This document shows positions 8,308 through 15,797 of a stretch of 35,814 nucleotides of DNA, piece after piece. How positions within the stretch are numbered: the first letter of the stretch is position 1; every line of letters starts with the position of its first letter. The notes below the pieces were generated by a model. That model made no database searches. It was not told the DNA's origin and worked only from the letters and a program-made list of their open reading frames with translations. The DNA lies in the NCBI GenBank assembly GCA_020847355.1, contig JADLCG010000149.1, positions 1 through 35,814 on the forward strand, in the 5' to 3' direction. This DNA comes from Anaerolineales bacterium. Its GTDB lineage: Bacteria > Chloroflexota > Anaerolineae > Anaerolineales > Villigracilaceae. Position numbers and translations under genes: made by a program.

Positions 8308-9678
8308 CTAGGCGCTCAAATTGTTGATCATGTGAATTAATGCGTCAATGCCTTTGTACCACGTGGGCAGGTGCAGTTTTTCGTTGGGAGAGTGCGCGTC
8401 GCCGTCCGGCAGGGCGAAACCGCAGAGGACAGAATCCACGCCGACGTATTGTTGCAATTGAACGACCACGCCAATCGAGCCGCCTTCGCGCGCGAAATAA
8501 GGCTTTCTACCCCAAATTTTTTCTTGCGCTTTGGCGAGCGCCTGCACGCCGATGTTATCCACTTCGGTCAGCGCCGCGCCAGCGTTGTGCAAGCCGATCA
8601 ATTCCCATTTGATTGTTTTGGGCGCGTTCTTCTTCAAATAGGCTTTCAGTTGTTTGAAAACTTCTTCAGGAGTTTGATTCGGCACGAGCCGGCATGAAAT
8701 TTTTGCCATTGCCCAAGCCGGCAACACCGTTTTAGAACCCTGACCCGTAAAACCGGAGAGTAAACCGTTGATCTCTAAAGTGGGTCTGCCGCCGACTCTT
8801 TCCGCGGGCGAAAATTGCGGCTCGCCCCATAACTCTGGCGCGCCGGTAATCTTGAGCAATTCTTTGCGGTTATCGCTGGGCAGACGTTTGAATTCGGCGT
8901 GTTCCTTCGCGCTGATCTTGCGGACTTTATCGTAAAAGCCCGGCAGAGTCACTTTGCCTTTTTTATCGTGCATTCCGGCGATCAATTCAGCTAAGGCTTG
9001 CGCCGGGTTATGGATTGTGCCGCCAAACCCGCCGGAGTGTAAATCTTTGCTTGGTCCATACACGCGCAATTCGGCGTACATCAAGCCGCGCAAACCAGTC
9101 ACAATTGCCGGTTGATTCGGTCCCAACATTCCCGCATCCGGGTTCAAACAAAAATCGGCTTTCAACATGCCTTTATGTTTCTTGATGAACTCGCCGAGAT
9201 GTTCCGAGCCAATTTCTTCTTCGCCTTCGATCAGCCACTTGATATTCACTTTCAAAGCGCCGCTTTTCAAAACGGATTCAACCGCATAGATCGAAGCCAT
9301 AACTTGCGCCTTCATATCCGAAGAGCCGCGCGCGTATAAATTTTCGCCGCGCACTTCTGCCTTAAAAGGATCGGATTTCCATAACTCAAGCGGGTCTACC
9401 GGCTGAACGTCATAATGACCGTAGATCATCATCACTGGCGCGTCTTTTCCGGCGTTCAGCCAATCGCCATAGACCACTGGATGTCCGCCGGTTGGCATAA
9501 TTTGCACGTGTTCCATGCCGATACTTTTTAACTTATTAGCGATCCACTCGGCGCCGCGTTGCATGTCCTGATTATTTTCATCTAAAGTGGAAATGCTCGG
9601 AATGGCGATAATTTCTTTCAACTGTTCCAAAAAGCTGGCTTGATTTTGACGAGCGTATTCAAGGGCAGTGTTTGACAT
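8308..9678 (-). CDS. M20-family dipeptidase/peptidase
   Basis: MIYGHYDVQPVDPLELWKSDPF, ARGSSDMKAQ, IEGEEEIGSEH, REGGSIGVV; SD AGGAGTT. Confidence 0.93.
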   Translation of the reverse strand: MSNTALEYARQNQASFLEQLKEIIAIPSISTLDENNQDMQRGAEWIANKLKSIGMEHVQIMPTGGHPVVYGDWLNAGKDAPVMMIYGHYDVQPVDPLELWKSDPFKAEVRGENLYARGSSDMKAQVMASIYAVESVLKSGALKVNIKWLIEGEEEIGSEHLGEFIKKHKGMLKADFCLNPDAGMLGPNQPAIVTGLRGLMYAELRVYGPSKDLHSGGFGGTIHNPAQALAELIAGMHDKKGKVTLPGFYDKVRKISAKEHAEFKRLPSDNRKELLKITGAPELWGEPQFSPAERVGGRPTLEINGLLSGFTGQGSKTVLPAWAMAKISCRLVPNQTPEEVFKQLKAYLKKNAPKTIKWELIGLHNAGAALTEVDNIGVQALAKAQEKIWGRKPYFAREGGSIGVVVQLQQYVGVDSVLCGFALPDGDAHSPNEKLHLPTWYKGIDALIHMINNLSA

Positions 9679-9767
9679 CTTGAACTCCTATGTGATTTTA
9701 TGACGCGCGCTTCGGGCTTAAGCTGAAGCCTGATCAGCGCTTCTTGAACAGCCGCTTCGCCCAAGCT

Positions 9768-11459
9768 TTAGGGTGCGATCGTCGGCACGGCAGTTTCTTC
9801 CAATGCGCGGCGCGTCACCAGATACCATGTATTGATTGAAGATAATCTATCGCTGGTATCGTAAAGCGGCGCAACTTGCACGCCTTGCACTTGCGCGTCC
9901 ACGGCGTACGTGTAAACCGGATAATACAAAGGCAGAGAGGGCATTTCCTTTGTAAACACAACTTGGAAGTTGCGATATAACCGCGCCCTGTCTGAAAAAT
10001 CCGCTGTGATGCGGGCAGTCTCTAAATATTCGCTGGCGGTGCGGTTATCCCATTGCGAATAATTTTGTCCGCCGGTGGCTTCGGCTTGATGCCAAAAAAG
10101 GTAAGGGTCTGGGTCTGGCGTGCGCGCGGTGTTGAGATCCGCTAACGCCGCCTGATAATTTCTGGTCGTTAGAAAATCTTTCACCAAAGAATCATAGGAT
10201 ACGGCTTGCAGGTCCACTTTCACGCCGACTAACGCCCAATTTGCCTGAAGCGCCTGAGCGATTTGAGTGTGGAGTTCATCGTCTGGGTGGGTCAAGGTAA
10301 AGGTCAGGAATTGACCGTCTTTGGCGCGCACGTCTCCGCCGCCCGCCGGAATGACATAACCCTCTTGTTTGAGTAATGCGGCGGCGGCATCTGGGTCATA
10401 ATCCAGATGTTCAATATCCGTGTAGTAAGCCCATGAGCCGGGCAGGATCGGTCCATCCGCAACAATGGCTTGACCTTTCAAAATCTTTGAGGCGATTACG
10501 TTGCGGTTTGTCGCCAGCAATAAAGCGCGGCGCACATTGGCGTTTTGCAGAAATGGCACGGCGGTGTTGTTGTTATTGAGAAATACGAGGCTCAACTGCG
10601 GCAGACGGCTGGTGTAGATGGAGAGAGTCGGCTCGGTCAGCGCGGCTTGCAATACGTCGTCGGTGATGTGGCTCACGCCGAGAACTTCGCCGCTGTTGTA
10701 AGCGTCTAGCGCGCTGGCGGAAGTGGGGTAAAAACGAAAGACGATTTGCTCAATAAAAGCGCGGGGCAAGTAATATTCTTCATTGACCTTGAGCGTTATG
10801 CCGGTGATCTGACCGTTATTGACGATCAACGAATCGAATTTGTAGGGACCAGTTCCAATGGGTTTTAAATTGAACTCAGCCGCCGCAAGTTGATCCGCGG
10901 GAATATTTTCAAGCAGGTGTTTTGGCAAAATCCCAAAAGTGGCGTAATCTAAAAACGGCGCAAACGGTTCAGGCAGAATGAATTGCAAAGTCTGCTCGTT
11001 GAGTTTACGCACTTCAATTTGCGACCACAAATCTTTGATATCTTGAGGGAAGAGCGAGCCGGCGCCTTTGATAGTATCAATGGTGAAGATCACATCGTCG
11101 CTGGTGACTGGCTTGCCGTCATGCCATTTGGCGTTACTGCGAATGGAGAAATTGTAGGTCATGCCGTCTGCGGATTCGCCCCACGAATCTGCGAGGTCTG
11201 GTTGGGGCAAGCCGTCTCCGTCAAACTTAATCAGCCCGCTGAAGATTAAGCGGTCAATATCGCGGTCTACGGAGTTGTTCCAATCCAGCGCGGGGTTGAG
11301 CCGCCCGATTGAGCCGATCAAAGCCTCGGTGTAAATTCCGCCTGGGGCGGGTTTCGGCAGGATCGAAATACTCCCCGGCGATTGCTGACTCAATAATAAG
11401 AGCGCCACAATTACCAGCGTAACCGTCACAACCAAGATTTGCCAACGTAATTTCTTCAT
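9768..11459 (-). CDS. ABC transporter substrate-binding protein, family 5 (peptide-type)
   Basis: GGIYTEALIGSIGRLNPALDWNN..., YNFSIRSNAKWHDGKPVTSDDVIFTID, GTGPYKF; N-terminal hydrophobic anchor, no lipobox Cys. Confidence 0.9.
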   Translation of the reverse strand: MKKLRWQILVVTVTLVIVALLLLSQQSPGSISILPKPAPGGIYTEALIGSIGRLNPALDWNNSVDRDIDRLIFSGLIKFDGDGLPQPDLADSWGESADGMTYNFSIRSNAKWHDGKPVTSDDVIFTIDTIKGAGSLFPQDIKDLWSQIEVRKLNEQTLQFILPEPFAPFLDYATFGILPKHLLENIPADQLAAAEFNLKPIGTGPYKFDSLIVNNGQITGITLKVNEEYYLPRAFIEQIVFRFYPTSASALDAYNSGEVLGVSHITDDVLQAALTEPTLSIYTSRLPQLSLVFLNNNNTAVPFLQNANVRRALLLATNRNVIASKILKGQAIVADGPILPGSWAYYTDIEHLDYDPDAAAALLKQEGYVIPAGGGDVRAKDGQFLTFTLTHPDDELHTQIAQALQANWALVGVKVDLQAVSYDSLVKDFLTTRNYQAALADLNTARTPDPDPYLFWHQAEATGGQNYSQWDNRTASEYLETARITADFSDRARLYRNFQVVFTKEMPSLPLYYPVYTYAVDAQVQGVQVAPLYDTSDRLSSINTWYLVTRRALEETAVPTIAP

Positions 11460-11476
11460 AATTTATGTAAATAAAG

Positions 11477-11537
11477 AAAGCCGCTTCAGCCTGAACCAAC
11501 ACCAGCACGGCGTGTTGAGTAATGGCGTAGCGGCTTT
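11477..11537. terminator. Nested inverted repeat between secG and the family-5 binding protein gene; possible terminator or structured leader
   Basis: Outer AAAGCCGCT (11477-11485)/AGCGGCTTT (11529-11537); inner CAACAC (11497-11502)/GTGTTG (11512-11517); followed by CTTTATTT on the minus strand. Confidence 0.45.
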
Positions 11538-11553
11538 TGAGGGAAATGAATGC

Positions 11554-11781
11554 TTAATTTCCGCTGATGATAATGATGGCAATGACGAGCCCGAAAAAGA
11601 GCACGCTCAGAACAATTGTCATCCAGAAGAGCACGCGTTCCACCCCGCGGCGCGCGGTGAAAACTCCGCCGGTATCCGCGCCGGATAAACCGCCCAGCCC
11701 GGCGCCCTTGCTTTGCAAGATCACGCTGAGGATTAACCCAACCGAGATTATAATTAAAGAAATATCCAAAAAGTTTGACAT
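11554..11781 (-). CDS. secG: Preprotein translocase subunit SecG
   Basis: MSNFLDISLIIISVGLILSVILQSKGAGLGGLSGADTGGVFTARRGVERVLFWMTIVLSVLFFGLVI; start at 11781 preferred over the longer ORF (SD AGGAGGCTC). Confidence 0.88.
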   Translation of the reverse strand: MSNFLDISLIIISVGLILSVILQSKGAGLGGLSGADTGGVFTARRGVERVLFWMTIVLSVLFFGLVIAIIIISGN

Positions 11782-11876
11782 TCGAAGAGCCTCCTTAAAT
11801 TTAGCGGGCAAATTATACCTGTTTGTAAAGCGAATCGTCAACAAGGCTTGGTTTAATTTATTTGCGAGGAATGTCC

Positions 11877-12938
11877 ATGCACGAAGTCGTCGTCAATTTG
11901 CACATGCACACCCGATATTCTGACGGAAGCGGAATTCACAAAGACCTTGCGGCGGCGGCGCTCAAAACGGATGTGGATGCGATCATCGTCACCGACCATA
12001 ATATTTTAACGCACGGTTTTGAGGGGTATTACAAAGAAAAGAACAAAAAAATTTTAATGCTCATCGGCGAGGAAGTGCACGATCAGGCGCGCAACCCGCA
12101 GAAAAACCATTTGCTTGTCTTCAATGCGGGGCGGGAAGTCGCTACATTTGCGGACGATCCGCAGAGGTTGATTCAGATTGTCCGCGAATCGGGCGGGCTG
12201 GCTTTTTTGGCTCACCCAAACGATCCCGAAGCCCCGGCTTTTCGGGAGACGGATATCTCGTGGGAAGATTGGTCTGTGCAGAACTATACCGGCATAGAAT
12301 TGTGGAACGCGCTCAGCGAGTTGAAAACTGTTGTGCCGACGAAATTGCACGGCGCGTTTTATGCGTTCTTCCCAAGTTTTGTAGCCAGTCAGCCCATCCC
12401 CGCCACATTGACAAAATGGGACGAACTGCTCGCCAGCGGCAGGCGCGTGGCGGCGATTGGCGGCTCCGACGCGCACGCTTTGCAGATGAGTATGGGCGCT
12501 ATTCGGCGCACAATTTTCCCGTATGAATTTCACTTTCGGACGGTCAACACGCACGTTTTGATTTCCGAGCCGTTGAGCGGCGCTGTGGACACAGATAAGC
12601 GCTTGATTTATGAAGCTCTCGCCAATGGACAATGTTTTGTAGGCTACGATTTACCCGCTTCGACGCGAAATTTTCGCTTCACTGCCCAAGGGAAGGATGG
12701 TTCGGTTTCGATGGGCGCTGAGATACCCGCGAAGGGCGGCGTGACTTTGCAAGCCAAACTCCCGTTGGCGGCGGAATTGCGCTTGCTGAAGGATGGCCAG
12801 GTTTTGCAAACTCTGAAAAATCAACAAGCCTGCATCCATATCACTACTGAGCCGGGCGTGTATCGCATTGAGGCTTACCGAAATTATTTGGGCAAGCGTC
12901 GCGGCTGGATTTATAGCAACCCGATTTATGTCAGATGA
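11877..12938 (+). CDS. PHP-domain metal-dependent phosphoesterase-like protein
   Basis: VVNLHMHTRYSDGSGIHKDLAAAAL...DAIIVTDHN..., LAFLAHPND, IGGSDAHA. Start ambiguous (11862, 11871 or 11877); GCGAGGA SD favours 11877. Confidence 0.88.
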   Translation: MHEVVVNLHMHTRYSDGSGIHKDLAAAALKTDVDAIIVTDHNILTHGFEGYYKEKNKKILMLIGEEVHDQARNPQKNHLLVFNAGREVATFADDPQRLIQIVRESGGLAFLAHPNDPEAPAFRETDISWEDWSVQNYTGIELWNALSELKTVVPTKLHGAFYAFFPSFVASQPIPATLTKWDELLASGRRVAAIGGSDAHALQMSMGAIRRTIFPYEFHFRTVNTHVLISEPLSGAVDTDKRLIYEALANGQCFVGYDLPASTRNFRFTAQGKDGSVSMGAEIPAKGGVTLQAKLPLAAELRLLKDGQVLQTLKNQQACIHITTEPGVYRIEAYRNYLGKRRGWIYSNPIYVR

Positions 12939-13113
12939 GAAAATGCCTTTCGGACGGAAGCCAGTTTCGGCGGAGTCCGGGGCGGTTTTTCGTCAAGAAG
13001 TGTGGTAAACTCACGCTCGTTAAATTTAGGTGCGTGGTTTTATACGTGCCTTTCCGTTCTTGGCAAGCCGACGGTTTGAACAAGAGCATACCCATGGAAA
13101 GGAGGATTTCCCA

Positions 13114-13398
13114 ATGCGTAAATATGAGTTAGTTTGCATCTTCCAACCCGATTTGGATGAGACCGCGTTTAACGGCGCGCTCGACAAGGTGAAGGGTTGG
13201 ATTAGCGAATCTGGCGGTAGCGTTGATAAGGTGGATGTTTGGGGTCGGCGCAAGTTGGCTTACATCATCAAGAAACACCGCGAAGGACAATACGTCCTTT
13301 TGAACGTCTCTTTGGCGCCAGCCGCTACGACAGATTTGGAACGAAATATTCGTTACCAAGAAAATATTATGCGTCACATGCTTTCTGTGGTTGGTTAG
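13114..13398 (+). CDS. rpsF: 30S ribosomal protein S6
   Basis: MRKYELVCIFQPDLDETAFNGALDKVKGWISESGGSVDKVDVWGRRKLAYIIKKHREGQYVLLNV; SD AAAGGAGG before ATG 13114 (internal to the supplied ORF). Confidence 0.95.
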   Translation: MRKYELVCIFQPDLDETAFNGALDKVKGWISESGGSVDKVDVWGRRKLAYIIKKHREGQYVLLNVSLAPAATTDLERNIRYQENIMRHMLSVVG

Positions 13399-13446
13399 TT
13401 GACGCTTGTCTTCGCCCGGCAATTTTAGAATGACAAGGAGATTGAT

Positions 13447-13866
13447 ATGAGCCGAGGACTTAATAAAGTTCAGATCATCGGTCATCTCGGAAAAGACCCT
13501 GAAATGCGTTATACGCCTTCAGGCAAACCGGTGACCACTTTTTCTGTGGCAGTCAGCCGCGCTTGGAATAGCGCCGATGGCGAACGTCATAATGAAACTG
13601 AATGGTTCAACGTGGTGACTTGGGGCAACCTAGCTGAAATTTGCAAGCAATACTTGGTCAAAGGTCAGCAGGTTTATATTGAAGGTCGGCTTCAAACCCG
13701 CCACTGGGACGATAAAGAAGGTCAAAAGCGAACCAGCGTGGAGATTGTCGCCAACGAGATGATGATGCTGGGCGACCGACACAACGGCAACAACCATGCC
13801 CAAGATGAAGACGCAACCTCGGCGGAGCAGACTCCCGCTTCTGCTGAGGATGAATTTCCGTTCTAA
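13447..13866 (+). CDS. ssb: Single-stranded DNA-binding protein
   Basis: LNKVQIIGHLGKDPEMRYTPSGKPVTTFSVAVSRAW...ETEWFNVVTWG; acidic tip EDEFPF. Confidence 0.96.
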   Translation: MSRGLNKVQIIGHLGKDPEMRYTPSGKPVTTFSVAVSRAWNSADGERHNETEWFNVVTWGNLAEICKQYLVKGQQVYIEGRLQTRHWDDKEGQKRTSVEIVANEMMMLGDRHNGNNHAQDEDATSAEQTPASAEDEFPF

Positions 13867-13907
13867 CGCTTAAGCCTAAGTTTGAGCGAATTTGTTTGGA
13901 GTAAATT

Positions 13908-14186
13908 ATGAGTGACGAACGAAATTTTTCCGGCGGCGAAACTGGCGGCGGCGACCGCAAGTTCTTCGCAAAGCCTAAAGTCTGTCAGTTTTGCAACGAC
14001 AAAGCGATTACGATTGATTATAAGAATACGGATTTGCTACGCAAATACGTAACCGAAGAAGGCAAGATCCGCCCGCGCCGTCAAACTGGCGCTTGCGCCA
14101 AGCATCAGCGCTTGGTAGCCGCCGCCGTGAAGCAATCTCGGCATGTGGCTTTATTGCCCTTTGACGGAAAAATCAACGACCGCTAA
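13908..14186 (+). CDS. rpsR: 30S ribosomal protein S18
   Basis: [61 protein letters not shown]. Confidence 0.95.
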   Translation: MSDERNFSGGETGGGDRKFFAKPKVCQFCNDKAITIDYKNTDLLRKYVTEEGKIRPRRQTGACAKHQRLVAAAVKQSRHVALLPFDGKINDR

Positions 14187-14196
14187 ACGCTAAATG

Positions 14197-14233
14197 AATA
14201 CAGGGCATGGGAAAGCCCATGCCCTGTATTTTT
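14197..14233 (+). terminator. Rho-independent terminator after rpsR
   Basis: Perfect 15-bp stem AATACAGGGCATGGG (14197-14211) / AAAG / CCCATGCCCTGTATT (14216-14230), then TTT. Confidence 0.85.
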
Positions 14234-14318
14234 AAGCCTGAGCATCTTGCAATTTAGGCAGGATGATTATTTAACCTGTGGAGAAGCCGAAACGCTTCTG
14301 CATAAAGGAGTACGGAAT

Positions 14319-15731
14319 ATGTCGAACGAACCAGGTCATAAGCCTGCGGCGCATAAAAAGCACATTGCCCGCCTTGAACGCGAGCGAAAACAAACCAAAA
14401 TTGCCCTGTATACATTTTTTGGGATTTTGGCGGCGGTCGTCTTGTTGCTTGTTTATGGCTTTTTAGATGTAAATGTATTTCAATTGAACAAACCCGTCGC
14501 CAAAGTGGGCGATGTGGAAATCCCCGCTTCCGAATTTGAAGCCCGCGTCAAGCTTTATCGCGGTCAGCTTTTATCCAGCTACAACATGTATATGCAGTAT
14601 CAACAGTTTGGCATGGATACGACTCAGCAACTTCAGCAAATCGAAACTAGCTTGAACACGCCCGGCTTAATTGGAAAAACAATTGTTGAGCAATTGGTGA
14701 ATGACGAAATCATCCGTCAAGAAGCGGCGAAGTTAGGCATCACCGTCTCGCCTGAAGAGTTAGAGCAAAAAATTCAGGAAAGTTTTGATTACTACCCAAG
14801 CGGAAGCCCCACGCCAACCGTCACCCCAACTGAATTTGCGACTCCGGAGATTCCTGCCGAAGCCTTTACAGTTGTGACTAAAACGCCGCTGACTTCGCCC
14901 ACGCCTGAAGCAACCGCCACGTTGACCAGTTTGCCCGCCGTCACTGGCACGGTCGAATCCACGGCGACGCTTCAACCGACCGCTACCGCCACTTTCACGC
15001 CCACAGCCGTCCCAACCTTAACTGCTACCGTTGGACCAACGGCTACAGTTACGCCCACCGCCACGCCTTATACCTTAGATGGCTATAAAAATTTGTACGC
15101 TACAACCGTAGCCGGGTTTAGCAAATCTGGCATGAGCGAGGCGGATTATCGCAAATTTATTGAAACGCGCCTCTTGCAGAAAAAACTTGAAGATGCGGTG
15201 ATCAAGGACGTTGTGACAACCAAAGAAGAAGTGTGGGCGCGTCATATCTTAGTCGCCGACGCTACGCTGGCTGTCACAATTATTGAGAAATTAAAAGCCG
15301 GCGAGGATTTTGGCGAACTAGCGAAACAATATTCAACCGATACCGGCTCAGCCGTTAATGGCGGCGACCTCGGTTGGTTTAGCTCTGGTATGATGGTTCC
15401 AGAATTTGAAACTGCGGCGTTTGCGCTTGAAAAATCCGGCGATATTACCCAAGAGCCGGTTAAATCGCAATTCGGATATCACATCATTCAATTGATCGCC
15501 AAACGCGAAATTCTGCGCACCGAATCTGAAATCCAGACGGCGAAAGACGAAGCCTTCGCCAAATGGATCGCAGATGTGCGCGCAAAATATACAGTTGAAA
15601 TTTACGATAGCTTCTGGAAAACCCGCGAACCGCAAGAGCCGAACTTCATCACTATCGCTACCGAAGGCGCCGGGACTGCCATCGCGGCTCAAACTGCAAC
15701 CGCTAAAGCAGAACCAACTTCTACGCCGTAA
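14319..15731 (+). CDS. Membrane-anchored SurA/PrsA-like peptidyl-prolyl isomerase (parvulin domain) with internal Pro/Thr-rich insertion
   Basis: N-terminal TM helix; SurA_N-like PVAKVGDVEIPASEFEARVKLYRGQ; parvulin WARHILVADATLAVTIIEKLKAGEDFGELAKQYSTDTGSAVNGGDLGWFSSGMMVPEFETAAFAL...QFGYHIIQL. Start 14319 with SD AAAGGAG. Confidence 0.92.
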   Translation: MSNEPGHKPAAHKKHIARLERERKQTKIALYTFFGILAAVVLLLVYGFLDVNVFQLNKPVAKVGDVEIPASEFEARVKLYRGQLLSSYNMYMQYQQFGMDTTQQLQQIETSLNTPGLIGKTIVEQLVNDEIIRQEAAKLGITVSPEELEQKIQESFDYYPSGSPTPTVTPTEFATPEIPAEAFTVVTKTPLTSPTPEATATLTSLPAVTGTVESTATLQPTATATFTPTAVPTLTATVGPTATVTPTATPYTLDGYKNLYATTVAGFSKSGMSEADYRKFIETRLLQKKLEDAVIKDVVTTKEEVWARHILVADATLAVTIIEKLKAGEDFGELAKQYSTDTGSAVNGGDLGWFSSGMMVPEFETAAFALEKSGDITQEPVKSQFGYHIIQLIAKREILRTESEIQTAKDEAFAKWIADVRAKYTVEIYDSFWKTREPQEPNFITIATEGAGTAIAAQTATAKAEPTSTP

Positions 15732-15750
15732 GCGGAAGAAAAATATAAAT

Positions 15751-15788
15751 AAAGAGACAGTCCGCGAAAGCGGACTGTCTCTTTATTT
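15751..15788. terminator. Bidirectional rho-independent terminator between the convergent PPIase and smc genes
   Basis: Perfect 15-bp stem AAAGAGACAGTCCGC (15751-15765) / GAAA / GCGGACTGTCTCTTT (15770-15784), T/A tracts on either side. Confidence 0.88.
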
Positions 15789-15797
15789 CGCTCTAAA

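Noticed and set aside
9700-9767. Imperfect GAAGC/GCTTC palindromes between the M20 and binding-protein genes
   Set aside because: Several weak alternative pairings and no T-tract; cannot be distinguished from chance by eye.
12054-12632. 192-aa minus-strand ORF
   Set aside because: Antisense to the PHP-domain gene, which has recognisable catalytic motifs.
12954-13012. Possible terminator after the PHP gene (CGGAC...GTCCG then GGGCGGTTTTT)
   Set aside because: Only a 5-bp stem with a long loop and the T-run displaced; too weak to list as a feature.
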